A DNA stretch of 64,000 bases. It comes from Chryseobacterium sp. Lineage in GTDB: Bacteria > Bacteroidota > Bacteroidia > Flavobacteriales > Weeksellaceae. The stretch's first letter is position 1. Each line of letters opens with the position of its first letter. The notes beneath the pieces were generated by a model. That model was not told where the DNA came from, ran no database searches, and worked only from the letters and a program-made list of their open reading frames with translations. The position numbers and the translations under genes were made by a program. This document shows, in pieces, positions 1 to 8,964 of the stretch. The stretch is taken from NCBI GenBank assembly GCA_031277615.1, contig JAITMC010000023.1, positions 186,001 through 250,000 on the forward strand, in the 5' to 3' direction.

Positions 1-104
1 CAGCAACCTGCTAAGAATGAGCTTGAGTTTTATTATATTTCAAACCAATATATTGTCAAAAGTTGCTTTCAAAGAACACTCCATCTTTTTCTCCGGCTTC
101 TGTT

Positions 105-1634
105 CTACCTTCGCCATTCTCCTTTTATTTCATCGATTTCCTGTTGCAGCCTTGGTCTGATATCTGTTTTTGCGGTTTTAAAACTGAAGATCATGGCACC
201 TTTTTCCCTTGCAAACGGATTTACAATAGAATCTGCTTTTTTTGAAATTTCAAAATAAGGGCCTGTCTCCTTCAGCTCATCATTGTCGGAAAATGGATCT
301 TTAATTCTGATCAGATGGTCATACTTTCTGCTCAGATCAAACCAATTGATATAATCTGCATTAAAGGAAACCGCCCGTATGTTTTGTTTTGAATAATAAT
401 TAATAGCTCCAGCCTGCCCGTAATTATCACAAAGGACCAGGGTATTTCCGGATTTCGACAATACGGCATATTCCTGATCTGTTTTTTCTGCCAGCTCTTT
501 CCATCCCTGCATATCGGCAAAATCCTGTGGCAGCGGATGATCTTTTCCGTCTTCCCAGCGAAGAAGTCCCAGTTTTTTATACCGGTCCGGATGATGAGTG
601 ATATATTCCGGACTTTTATTGGGAAAAGCTACCTGGTATAAAGGGATAAACAACAAAACAGGAATCAGCACACTGACAGGTTTGAGTACTTTTTTCCAAC
701 CATCTGCAAGAAGATAAGCCAGGTAAACAGCCCCGAATGCTATGAATACAGGATAAAGCCCCGCTGCATAATAATCTTTTGCCCTGAAAAACAGAAACAA
801 TCCAATTGTGAATACATAGGCCCAGAAGAAAAATCTGAATTTTTCAAACGGTTTATAAAACAGCAAAGCATACAGCCCGGCCAGGATCACAAAAACAGAT
901 CCTGCAAAAAAAAGCAGCTGGGATTTTAAAAACTCCATGCGGCTTACATTCACCAGTTGTGTTTCTGAAAGCTCCTTCATATGGTGAATGACAGGAAAGT
1001 TATTATGATACTGCCACAACAGATTGGGAGCGATGATAACAAGGGCCAGCAATGCGGCTCCATAGAGATGAGGCTGAAGAAAAACGGTTCTCTGCCGGGC
1101 CAGCAGCAAAGCCGGAATAATCCCCAATACCGAAAAGGCAATATTATATTTATTCAGGAAGCCAACTCCGAAAATCACCGCGCCGATGTATAGCCATTTA
1201 ACTTTTTCAGAATTAAAATACCTGATCAGGGTGTAATAAAGCATCGTCCACAAAAGAACTTCAAGGGAAGTCGGCTGAAAAAGCATATTCATCCGGAGCA
1301 ATACAGACAGTAAAATCCCTGTGGAAGCTAATATTCCGGCATACAGGTTCCCCCTCAGCTCTTCAATGATTTTCCACGTAACAGCGATCGTCAGGGCTCC
1401 GAATAAAGCAGGAAAAAATTTCACCCAGAAAAAAGATCCTCCCGGTATTTTGATCAGCCAGGCCAGCCATGAATTCACAGGGGGTACGGAAAGGTATCCC
1501 CATGCCAGATGATTTGCCTGGTCGAGGTGCAGATATTCGTCCCGGTGCAGTTCATATTCAGGACTGATTAATGTATACTGCAGGATGAATTTGACCATGA
1601 TAAAGAAACAGAGAACCAGGTAATTTTTCTTCAT
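105..1634 (-). CDS. GT39-family (ArnT/PMT-like) membrane glycosyltransferase
   Basis: This 509-aa polytopic membrane protein looks like a GT-C glycosyltransferase of family 39, which moves a sugar from a polyprenyl-phosphate donor to a lipid or protein acceptor on the outer face of the inner membrane. The first periplasmic loop carries the acidic motif HRDEYLHLDQ (about residues 30-39), where the family keeps its catalytic Asp/Glu. It is followed by about ten hydrophobic segments and a soluble C-terminal part from about residue 360. The start MKKNYLVLCFF opens directly into the first membrane helix. The gene lies 10 bases downstream of the next minus-strand gene, so the two are probably co-transcribed. 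The acceptor cannot be told from sequence. Confidence 0.85.
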   Translation of the reverse strand: MKKNYLVLCFFIMVKFILQYTLISPEYELHRDEYLHLDQANHLAWGYLSVPPVNSWLAWLIKIPGGSFFWVKFFPALFGALTIAVTWKIIEELRGNLYAGILASTGILLSVLLRMNMLFQPTSLEVLLWTMLYYTLIRYFNSEKVKWLYIGAVIFGVGFLNKYNIAFSVLGIIPALLLARQRTVFLQPHLYGAALLALVIIAPNLLWQYHNNFPVIHHMKELSETQLVNVSRMEFLKSQLLFFAGSVFVILAGLYALLFYKPFEKFRFFFWAYVFTIGLFLFFRAKDYYAAGLYPVFIAFGAVYLAYLLADGWKKVLKPVSVLIPVLLFIPLYQVAFPNKSPEYITHHPDRYKKLGLLRWEDGKDHPLPQDFADMQGWKELAEKTDQEYAVLSKSGNTLVLCDNYGQAGAINYYSKQNIRAVSFNADYINWFDLSRKYDHLIRIKDPFSDNDELKETGPYFEISKKADSIVNPFAREKGAMIFSFKTAKTDIRPRLQQEIDEIKGEWRR

Positions 1635-1644
1635 GGGCGGCTAT

Positions 1645-2208
1645 TTAAAATATTTCAAATCTCTGAAGGTTCATTTCTGCCTTTACATCAGCGATCTTTT
1701 CACTCCAATATTTAACTGCATCCGATTTACCAGGACATTCTTCAATGGGCCTGTCCTGACATGCGGTCATCTGTTGTTGGTATTCACTCAGGATATTCCT
1801 TAAATACTGTTCGTAATCTTTCGGATTCTTTGGAATATAACCAAGCCCGTAACAGCCACAGGTATAAAATATTTTTCCTGTCCTGAAAAGGCCTTCTATA
1901 ATTTCCCATTCTTTGACCGCTGTTTTTTTAGGAGCTCTAAATTCCCAGCCAAGATCCGCCATGATGTGACCACATTCCGGGCATTTTACAGACCTTGATT
2001 TTATTTCTTCCATCAGTAAATCCAGTTCTTCTTTTTTATCTTTCATAAAAAGATATCTGATTTTTCTCACACTGCCGTCAGGAGCATGATACACATTTTC
2101 TTTTTTTATTCTTAAAAAAATGTCATGAGAGTTCGGCTGCTTAAATGATTTTCTGCATTTAAAACAAGCGTAATGAATTTTATAGCCTTTTCCTGAGTAC
2201 CTGCACAT
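1645..2208 (-). CDS. Hypothetical protein with CxxC zinc-ribbon-like motifs
   Basis: I do not recognise a named family in this 187-aa soluble protein. An N-terminal CFKC pair near residue 15 and a CPECGH pair near residue 76 look like halves of zinc knuckles, and a TCGC motif follows at about residue 116. The C-terminal part is helical and charged. There is no signal peptide or membrane segment, so it should be cytoplasmic. It sits just upstream of the GT39 gene on the same strand, but nothing shows a shared function. Confidence 0.7.
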   Translation of the reverse strand: MCRYSGKGYKIHYACFKCRKSFKQPNSHDIFLRIKKENVYHAPDGSVRKIRYLFMKDKKEELDLLMEEIKSRSVKCPECGHIMADLGWEFRAPKKTAVKEWEIIEGLFRTGKIFYTCGCYGLGYIPKNPKDYEQYLRNILSEYQQQMTACQDRPIEECPGKSDAVKYWSEKIADVKAEMNLQRFEIF

Positions 2209-2289
2209 GGTTTTAATTTTGAATTCAAATATATTGATTAGTTTCCGTAAAAACAGCCTGTGGCGAGCAGCTGTAAAATTCTTTCCAAT

Positions 2290-2322
2290 AAAAAAATCCC
2301 GGAAAAATTCCCGGGATTTTAT
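2290..2322 (-). terminator. Rho-independent terminator of the MacAB-type operon
   Basis: An 8-bp inverted repeat (aatcccgg with ccgggatt) around a short AT loop is followed on the minus strand by a run of T. It starts about 17 bases after the stop codon of the membrane-fusion protein gene, so it should end the export operon read from 7117 down to 2339. Confidence 0.8.
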
Positions 2323-2338
2323 GGTATAAGTATAATGA

Positions 2339-3538
2339 TTATTTACCTTTCTGCTTTTCTTTAAGCTCTTCTTTGTCTTTATCGGATGGGTTCCAGACTT
2401 TCACTTCAGCATTTTTATCAATTCCTGAAAGGATCTGTACATTGATTCCGTCGCTGGCTCCCAGCTTCACATAAACCTTTTTGAATTTACCGTCTGCCTG
2501 TTTTACTTCTACAAAAGAAGCATCTTTTCCTTTAATTTTCTCATACTGAATAAGTGATTCATCCAGTAACAGGGCATTTTTCTCTGATTTCAGCACAATC
2601 TCTCCATTGGCAGAGAATCCGGCTCTGATATATTCGTTATTAGGATTGGTTACATCTCCTTCCACAGGAAACTTAATGGTTCCGCTGTTGTCTTTTCCTT
2701 TTGGCGCGATCATCGTCAGCTTACCCGGGAATGTTTTGTTCTGTAATGCACCGATGATAATTTTCATATCCATTCCTTGTTTAAGCTTTCCTGCCTGCGC
2801 TTCATCTATATCTCCCTGGAAGATCAGTGAATTCAGATCTGCAATGGAGCAGATGGTCGTTCCTGCGTTGAAAGAGTTAGCCTCGATTACCTGGCTACCT
2901 ACTTTTACCGGAACTTCAAGAACGGTTCCTGAAGCTTTGGAACGGATCTGCGTAGTGGCGAGCCCCTGAAGTTCAGGCGTTGCTCCTGTTTTTACGATCT
3001 GTAATCTTTTTTCTGCCGTAGCAAGCTGCTGTTGGGCATTTTTCAGGGTCTGCTGCTGGGAATAAAGCTGCTGCTGGGAATTCAGGTATTCCTGTTTTGA
3101 AGCGACTCCCTGCTTGTACAGCTTTTCCTGCATGGCAAACTGTTTCTGCATATTATCAACATTTAATCTGGCGTTACTGATCTGAAGCTGCGAATTAACC
3201 ACCTCCTGCTGTGCATTGTTTACATCAGCAATATTAGGAATAATCCTTACGGTAGCGATCAGCTGTCCTGCAACAACCTTATCTCCTTCATCTACCAGAA
3301 TCTTATCAATGATTCCCGCAATGTTGGGTTTGATCTCAATTTCTTCTTTGGGAACAATTTTACCTGTTGCCATCACCTTATCTTCCATATCCTGGTAGAC
3401 CGGTTTCCTGGTGAGGAAGGCCTCAGATTGCTGGGAATTGGATTTTACGAGATATCCGATCCCTGAGAACAATGCCACTGCAAATAAAAGCCCCAATACA
3501 ATATAAATGGCTTTTTTCAAAGTGAATTTCTTTTTCAT
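2339..3538 (-). CDS. Efflux periplasmic adaptor (MacA/HlyD family)
   Basis: This 399-aa membrane-fusion protein would bridge an inner-membrane ABC transporter and an outer-membrane channel. An N-terminal membrane anchor (about residues 10-31) is followed by the first half of the lipoyl-like hairpin (about 55-98, with VDEGDKVVAGQLIA). A Gln-rich coiled coil spans about 105-185, the second lipoyl half (SGTVLEVPVKVGSQV) follows, then beta-barrel and membrane-proximal domains and a Lys-rich tail. It is the last gene of an operon with two MacB-like permeases and an ATPase, the usual MacA context. Substrate unknown; members export macrolides, peptides, lipids or lipoproteins. Confidence 0.92.
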   Translation of the reverse strand: MKKKFTLKKAIYIVLGLLFAVALFSGIGYLVKSNSQQSEAFLTRKPVYQDMEDKVMATGKIVPKEEIEIKPNIAGIIDKILVDEGDKVVAGQLIATVRIIPNIADVNNAQQEVVNSQLQISNARLNVDNMQKQFAMQEKLYKQGVASKQEYLNSQQQLYSQQQTLKNAQQQLATAEKRLQIVKTGATPELQGLATTQIRSKASGTVLEVPVKVGSQVIEANSFNAGTTICSIADLNSLIFQGDIDEAQAGKLKQGMDMKIIIGALQNKTFPGKLTMIAPKGKDNSGTIKFPVEGDVTNPNNEYIRAGFSANGEIVLKSEKNALLLDESLIQYEKIKGKDASFVEVKQADGKFKKVYVKLGASDGINVQILSGIDKNAEVKVWNPSDKDKEELKEKQKGK

Positions 3539-3643
3539 ATACCTAGTTTATTTTTTACTGTTAAATCATTTAAATGTTGAAAATCCGGAAGATGTTATCT
3601 ATTGTTGAATTTTCAGATTATTTTATTTTCAAATTTGTGAATC

Positions 3644-4915
3644 TTATTCTGTTCTCAATGCTTCTATAGGCCTGATCTTTACCGCCCGTTGCGCCGGAAT
3701 CATTCCGATGATCAACCCAAGAATAACCATTACGGACATAGCACTGAATACGTTTCCGTAATTCACGGTTGGGTTATAAAACGGGAAGGTATCCTGATTC
3801 TGAGTGGCCATATTCAGAATGATCAGAACAAAAATCCCGAACATGAATCCCAGCAACCCCGAGGAGAGGGTAATCACTACACTTTCCAGGAGGATCTGAT
3901 TTCTTACTTCGGCAGGTTTTGCTCCCAATGCTCTCCGGATTCCAATTTCCTTAGTTCTTTCCTTTACGGTAATCAGAAGGATATTGGAGATTGCAATAAC
4001 TCCGGCAAGGATGGTAAGGGTTCCTACGATAATGGTAAGAAGCTGCATCCCGGTAAGGAATCCTGTCAGCTTTTTAAATTCTTTCCCGATATTAAAGCTC
4101 ATAAACGCATTGGTATCTTCGGGAGACACTTTATTTTTAGATTTCAGGACCTGCTTCACCTCTTCTTCCACCACACTCAAATCGGCAGTTGGTTTGCCTA
4201 CGATAGCAAAAAGATCAATCTGTTCCCCGGCATTATACATTTTGGTATAGGTAGAAAGCGGGATATAGGCACTCTGATCACTTTCAAAGCCACCGCCCTT
4301 CTTCACGCGGAATACCCCGATCACATTAAAGAATATTCCTTTGATATTGATGGATTTCCCGATCGGGTTTTCGTTTTTCTTTGCATCAAAGAGGTTTTTA
4401 TAAATCTCTTCCCCGATTACTACCACATTCTTGTTGCCCATCACATCGGCATCATTGATGTAGCGTCCGAAAATAAGTTTCTTTTCTGAAATTTTATTCC
4501 CTACCGGATAATCGCCTGTAAGTCCATAGGTTGCTTTTTTACCGTTTCTTGACATCGCCTCTCCGGCTGTTCCTGTAAAACTTCCTCTGGAGTTCTGCGG
4601 CGAAATATAATCTATGGCAGGAACTTTCTGTTTCAGCAGATCCATATCGGAAAGCTTCAGATGAAGTTCTCTTCCTTTCGGAAATCCATCGTAAGGAATA
4701 GAGGTTTTCTGGGCAAACAGGAAAATAGAGTTGGTGGCAAATCCTGAAAACAGTTTATCAAAACCGTTTTCCATTCCTTTTGCAGCCCCAAGAAGGCTCA
4801 CATATAAAAACATTCCCCAACCCACACCAATCATGGTAAGGAAAGTCCGGAGTTTATTATTTCTCAATGAATAATAAATTTCCTGCCAGGTATCTTTTTT
4901 AAATAAAATATTCAC
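3644..4915 (-). CDS. ABC transporter permease (MacB/FtsX type), copy 1
   Basis: The 423-aa protein has the MacB architecture: one N-terminal membrane helix (about 21-45), a large periplasmic MacB core domain (about 50-280) and a C-terminal FtsX domain with three helices (about 285-410). It ends in VKIRPIEALRTE, nearly the same ending as the neighbouring permease. It has no fused ATPase, so it must use the separate ATP-binding protein encoded upstream. It is clearly a diverged paralogue of the 409-aa permease, and the two probably form a heterodimer. Confidence 0.92.
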   Translation of the reverse strand: MNILFKKDTWQEIYYSLRNNKLRTFLTMIGVGWGMFLYVSLLGAAKGMENGFDKLFSGFATNSIFLFAQKTSIPYDGFPKGRELHLKLSDMDLLKQKVPAIDYISPQNSRGSFTGTAGEAMSRNGKKATYGLTGDYPVGNKISEKKLIFGRYINDADVMGNKNVVVIGEEIYKNLFDAKKNENPIGKSINIKGIFFNVIGVFRVKKGGGFESDQSAYIPLSTYTKMYNAGEQIDLFAIVGKPTADLSVVEEEVKQVLKSKNKVSPEDTNAFMSFNIGKEFKKLTGFLTGMQLLTIIVGTLTILAGVIAISNILLITVKERTKEIGIRRALGAKPAEVRNQILLESVVITLSSGLLGFMFGIFVLIILNMATQNQDTFPFYNPTVNYGNVFSAMSVMVILGLIIGMIPAQRAVKIRPIEALRTE

Positions 4916-4994
4916 TTCTTTGCGTTCTGTTTTTCTACTTTCTTTTACTATAATAATAACCGAACAATGAATGATTCCTCGTATCGGGTCTTTT

Positions 4995-6224
4995 CTATTC
5001 TGTTCTCAGGGCTTCAATAGGTTTGATCTTTGAAGCTCTGTATGCCGGAACAAATCCTGCAATAAGCCCGGAGAAAACCAATGCTACAAAAGCCATAATA
5101 ATTTCTGCTCCACCCACACTCGGGTTCACAATGAAGAATTCTTCGAGGCTGTCTCCCAGTAAACTCAACGTCAGTATACCGACGCCTACTCCAACAATCC
5201 CTGAAATTACGGTAATTACAACACTTTCCTGTACAATAAGCCCTACAATGCTTCCCGGTTTGGCTCCGATGGCTTTACGCACCCCGATCTCCTTGGTCCT
5301 TTCCTTCACGATATACACCATGATGTTACTGATTCCGATGATTCCGGCAAGCAATGTTCCCATTCCAATGAATCCTACAATAACGGTAAGTACAAACATA
5401 AACTGGAAAGTACCTTCCATATTCTGGGCATTGTTCCACATTCCTACTCCGTTTTCGTCATCAGGAGCAACACTTTTTCTTGCTTTAAGCTTATCTTTAA
5501 GCTCATTTCCATATTTAATAGCTTCCTGCGGCGTAAGCTTTTCGTTATAAGCAATATAGATCGTATTGACCGTATCCGATCCTTTCTTCATCTGCTGAAG
5601 GGTTGAAATAGGAACGGTAATATGTCTTTCATCACGGTCTCCTCCATCATCGGAGAATACCCCCACTACTTTGAACATGGTTCCGTTGATATCGAGATCC
5701 TTCCCCACAGGACTTCCGTTTTTAATCAGGTCTCTCTGCACCATTCTTCCGATAACGGCTACATTCTGCTTTCTATCCAGATCCATGGGCGTCAGGTAGC
5801 GGCCTTCTATAACTTTTCGGTTTTCGATAACCTGTTCTCCGGGTTCTGAACCGTTGATCTGGTACAATCCGCTTTCCTTACCGTATTTCACCATCATACT
5901 GGTGGTATATCTCGGGCTGGCATCCCCTACTTTTTCTTTATCGGTATTGATCAGGAAATCGTAATCTTCGTTATCCATGGTTACGTTCCTGTCCGACTGG
6001 AGACCTTTGTAAGCAACAGTGGTTTTTCCTGTATAAATGGTAATCAGGTTTTGGGCATCTCTTGCAAAACCCTGGGTAAAGGCATTCTGAAGTCCTTTAC
6101 CAATCCCGAACAGAACGATAAAGATAAACAGTCCCAGGGCCACCGTAAACCCCGAAAGCACCGTCCGAAGCACATTGCTGCGGATAGAACTGAATATTTC
6201 CTGCCAACGATCTAGGTCAAACAT
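4995..6224 (-). CDS. ABC transporter permease (MacB/FtsX type), copy 2
   Basis: This 409-aa permease has the same layout as its downstream paralogue: N-terminal helix (about 19-45), periplasmic MacB core domain (about 50-270), FtsX domain with three helices and a terminal PIEALRTE motif. The coupling-helix region ERTKEIGVRKAIGAKPG is kept in both copies, as expected for contact with the ATPase. It is the second gene of the operon, 203 bases after the ATPase gene. That gap holds a direct repeat of gtcaattaacg (about 6251 and 6283). Confidence 0.92.
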   Translation of the reverse strand: MFDLDRWQEIFSSIRSNVLRTVLSGFTVALGLFIFIVLFGIGKGLQNAFTQGFARDAQNLITIYTGKTTVAYKGLQSDRNVTMDNEDYDFLINTDKEKVGDASPRYTTSMMVKYGKESGLYQINGSEPGEQVIENRKVIEGRYLTPMDLDRKQNVAVIGRMVQRDLIKNGSPVGKDLDINGTMFKVVGVFSDDGGDRDERHITVPISTLQQMKKGSDTVNTIYIAYNEKLTPQEAIKYGNELKDKLKARKSVAPDDENGVGMWNNAQNMEGTFQFMFVLTVIVGFIGMGTLLAGIIGISNIMVYIVKERTKEIGVRKAIGAKPGSIVGLIVQESVVITVISGIVGVGVGILTLSLLGDSLEEFFIVNPSVGGAEIIMAFVALVFSGLIAGFVPAYRASKIKPIEALRTE

Positions 6225-6427
6225 ATTTTTTATTTTTTACCTTGTAAAAAGTCAATTAACGATGTTGTGAAATTTCTTTGAAGTCAATTAACGGTCTTGT
6301 CAATTTCTACTTCATTTTAAAATCATCTTTTCCTGTTTACAATTACTTTTGTCTTTATTTGATTTGCTTTTGTTTTAGAAGAATCATCAAATTCACTTGC
6401 GAAGCCAACTGACCATTCACCTTTCAC

Positions 6428-7117
6428 TTACAAAACAATCTGCTTTATAAATTCATCACTTTCTATAATACCGTCTTTCAGGACTACATTTCTTTTGGTT
6501 TGTGCTGCTACATCCGGTTCGTGAGTTACCACGATAATGGTTTTTCCTTCATTATTGATATCCTGAAGGAGCTTCATAATATCGTGAGTTGTCTTGGAAT
6601 CCAGTGCTCCGGTAGGCTCATCGGCCAGTACAACTTTCGGATCCGTGATCAGGGCTCTGGCAATGGCTACTCTCTGTTTCTGACCTCCGGAAAGTTCATT
6701 CGGAAGGTGATTTGCCCATTGGGCGAGTCCCACTTTTTCCAGATATTCCAAAGCCTTCTGATTCCTTTCTTTTCTTGCCACATTCTGATAATATAAAGGC
6801 AGAGCTACGTTTTCCAACGCGGTCTTATACCCGATCAGATTAAAGGACTGAAAGATAAAGCCCAGGAACTTGCTTCTGTATTCCGCGGCCTTTACTTCAG
6901 AAAGGTGCTCAATCGGGACACCGTCCAGCTCATAGGTTCCCGAATCTTTTTCATCCAGAATACCGATGATGTTAAGAAGGGTAGACTTTCCGGAACCCGA
7001 ACTTCCCATAATAGAAACAAATTCACCTTCGGAAATATTAAGGTTGATTCCCTTGAGAACGTGCAGCTTGCTCTTTCCCGTATCGTATGATTTATGTAAA
7101 TCCTGAATTACTAACAT
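6428..7117 (-). CDS. ABC transporter ATP-binding protein (MacB/LolD type)
   Basis: The 229-aa protein is a complete ABC ATPase: Walker A GSSGSGKST (about 38-46), Q-loop in FIFQSFNL, signature LSGGQKQR, Walker B VVLADEPTG with the catalytic Glu, and the H-loop in VVTHEPD. Its length and the MacB/LolD-like spacing fit the tripartite exporters that work by mechanotransmission. It is the first gene of the operon and would power both permeases. The intergenic region of about 430 bases separates it from the divergent nrd genes. Confidence 0.93.
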   Translation of the reverse strand: MLVIQDLHKSYDTGKSKLHVLKGINLNISEGEFVSIMGSSGSGKSTLLNIIGILDEKDSGTYELDGVPIEHLSEVKAAEYRSKFLGFIFQSFNLIGYKTALENVALPLYYQNVARKERNQKALEYLEKVGLAQWANHLPNELSGGQKQRVAIARALITDPKVVLADEPTGALDSKTTHDIMKLLQDINNEGKTIIVVTHEPDVAAQTKRNVVLKDGIIESDEFIKQIVL

Positions 7118-7326
7118 TGAGTGATCTATGATTTTATACCCAATAAGTAGATGATATTCTGAATTTGTTACAAGAAGCTTAATTTATTCAAATATTTTAT
7201 TGTTTAATAAATTAACCCTTTATTTATAATAGTTTACATAAATTTGTTTAACTGTAACTTGAGTTTTCCTTCTATTTTTTGTCAGAAACCCTGTGTAAGC
7301 CATTATCTGTGCTACTTTCATGTAAA

Positions 7327-7508
7327 TGTGGAAAACTTTTACCGCTAAAAGTCAGCCAATTAGTGTTTAGGGCTTTCAAAATCATTTCTTTTTTTCGAAC
7401 TTTGTACTTAGTTCTTTACAAGAAACTGCCGCTTATCCAAAGTGAATAACTTTAACACATAAGCACCAAATATACAGAAAGTTAACTACTGTATCAACGT
7501 TATCCACA
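7327..7508. promoter_or_regulatory. Upstream region of nrdB with two DnaA-box-like sites
   Basis: Within the 428-base gap between the ABC ATPase and nrdB, ttatccaca at 7500-7508 matches the DnaA box TTWTNCACA exactly, and tgtggaaaa at 7327-7335 matches it on the other strand. A one-mismatch copy (ttatccaaa) lies near 7434. DnaA control of nrdAB is known in Escherichia coli; a similar role here is only inferred. The rest of the gap is AT-rich and shows no coding potential. Confidence 0.4.
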
Positions 7509-7544
7509 GTGATGTAAATTATTTAATTTTAAAGATATTTTAAT

Positions 7545-8519
7545 ATGGGAATTTTTGATAAAAGAGTAAGCTACAAGCCATTTGAATACCCTGAGGTTCT
7601 TCAATTTGTAGAGGCGATCAACAAGTCGTTCTGGGTGCATTCGGAAGTGGATTTTACTGCAGATGTTCAGGATTTTCATTCGCAACTTGAACCGCACGAG
7701 AAAAATGCTGTGAAAAATGCACTTTTAGCCATTGCACAGATCGAGGTGTCTGTAAAGACATTCTGGGGAAACCTGTACAACCACCTTCCAAAACCTGAAT
7801 TCAACGGACTTGGAGCTACTTTCGCCGAATGCGAGTTCCGTCATTCGGAAGCTTATTCCCGTCTATTGGAGGTATTAGGATACAACGAAGAGTTCCTTAA
7901 CGTTATCGAAATTCCGGCAGTAAAAAAGAGAATTGACTTCCTGTCCAATGTTCTGAAACATGCCAACTCCACCACTCCTAAAGAATATGTCTCTTCCCTT
8001 TTACTATTCAGCATTCTGATAGAAAATGTATCACTTTTCTCCCAGTTTGCCATCATCCTTTCTTTCACAAGATTCAAAGGATATATGAAGAACGTCTCCA
8101 ATATCATTGCCTGGACTTCCGTAGATGAGCAGATCCACGCCAATGCAGGAATTTACCTGATCAACAAGATCCGCGAAGAACAACCGGACCTTCTTACCGA
8201 TTCGGATATTGAAGACATTTATACTTTAGTAGACCAGTCTATTGAGCTTGAAGGAGAAATCCTTGACTGGATCTTTGAACTTGGAGAATTAAATGTTTTC
8301 TCAAGAGAAGATCTTCTGAACTTCATGAAATACCGTGTAGACGACAGCTTGAAAAAGATCAATATGGAAACCCGTTACAACGTTTCTCCTGAACAATACC
8401 GCCCTATGAAATGGTTTGAAGAAGAGGTTTTTGCCAACTCTATGGATGACTTCTTTGCCAAAAGACCGGTTGATTACACGAAACACGATAAAAGTATTAC
8501 CGCAAACGACCTGTTTTAA
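7545..8519 (+). CDS. nrdB: Class I ribonucleotide reductase, small (beta) subunit
   Basis: The 324-aa protein houses the di-metal centre and radical that start reduction of ribonucleotides to deoxyribonucleotides. The metal and radical residues are visible: ECEFRHSEAY gives the Glu, the His three residues later and the radical Tyr four after that, matching E115/H118/Y122 of E. coli R2. A second set follows in LIENVSLF and in SVDEQIHA (Glu and His). Keeping the Tyr argues for a tyrosyl-radical enzyme, not a class Ic type. It is followed after an ABM-like gene by nrdA. Confidence 0.96.
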   Translation: MGIFDKRVSYKPFEYPEVLQFVEAINKSFWVHSEVDFTADVQDFHSQLEPHEKNAVKNALLAIAQIEVSVKTFWGNLYNHLPKPEFNGLGATFAECEFRHSEAYSRLLEVLGYNEEFLNVIEIPAVKKRIDFLSNVLKHANSTTPKEYVSSLLLFSILIENVSLFSQFAIILSFTRFKGYMKNVSNIIAWTSVDEQIHANAGIYLINKIREEQPDLLTDSDIEDIYTLVDQSIELEGEILDWIFELGELNVFSREDLLNFMKYRVDDSLKKINMETRYNVSPEQYRPMKWFEEEVFANSMDDFFAKRPVDYTKHDKSITANDLF

Positions 8520-8621
8520 TAGAGGAAGGCGCGAGCGAAGCGAGCGTCAAAGCAGATCATATTAGCGATATGATTCCGGATATTTAAAATCTTTTGTTTC
8601 AAAAACATCAAAACACCGTAA

Positions 8622-8909
8622 ATGATTCATGTAATTGTAAGTTATACCGTACATCCTGAGTTTGTTTCAGAAAATAAAGCCAATATCCAAAAGTTTCTGG
8701 ATGATTTTCAAAAACTGGATCCGGAAACCTTCGAGTATAAGGTTTATCTGAAAGAGGACGGGATTACATTCCTGCATTATTCCAATTACATCAATGAAGA
8801 GGTTCAGCATGAAGTTTTAAATATTCCGTCTTTTAAGGAATTTCAAAGATTAAGAGACGAAAGCGGACTGAACGGGTCCCACAAAGTAGAAATTTTACAA
8901 TCAATATAA
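8622..8909 (+). CDS. Small ABM-like (dimeric alpha-beta barrel) protein
   Basis: The 95-aa protein has the length and pattern of an antibiotic-biosynthesis-monooxygenase-like fold: an opening beta strand MIHVIVSYTVHPE, a helix beginning at about residue 18, a strand FEYKVYLKEDGITFLHYSNY and a final strand VEILQSI. Proteins of this fold include heme-degrading enzymes and small monooxygenases, but no catalytic residue decides a function here. It lies between nrdB and nrdA in the same orientation, which suggests co-expression. An oxygen- or redox-linked role is only a guess. Confidence 0.75.
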   Translation: MIHVIVSYTVHPEFVSENKANIQKFLDDFQKLDPETFEYKVYLKEDGITFLHYSNYINEEVQHEVLNIPSFKEFQRLRDESGLNGSHKVEILQSI

Positions 8910-8915
8910 CAACAA

Positions 8916-8948
8916 AATTCCGGAGTATATAACCCTTGCTCCGGAATT
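8916..8948 (+). promoter_or_regulatory. Perfect 10-bp hairpin just before nrdA
   Basis: The arms aattccggag (8916-8925) and ctccggaatt (8939-8948) pair perfectly around a 13-base loop. No T-run follows, so it does not look like a simple terminator. It ends 16 bases before the nrdA start codon and could affect RNA stability or translation, or attenuate the transcript between the small gene and nrdA. Confidence 0.5.
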
Positions 8949-8964
8949 CGAAAATATAACATCT

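Noticed and set aside
3689-4489. A 266-codon plus-strand reading frame inside the permease gene
   Set aside because: It is antisense to a clear MacB-type permease and has His/Gly-rich composition typical of a shadow frame.
7440-7500. Possible NrdR boxes before nrdB
   Set aside because: AT-rich segments such as accaaatatacag only loosely resemble the NrdR consensus, and no paired boxes at the right spacing were found.
8521-8547. GC-rich stretch gcgcgagcgaagcgagcg after nrdB
   Set aside because: It is a small imperfect palindrome seen once in the window with no T-run and no partner copy; no function can be supported.
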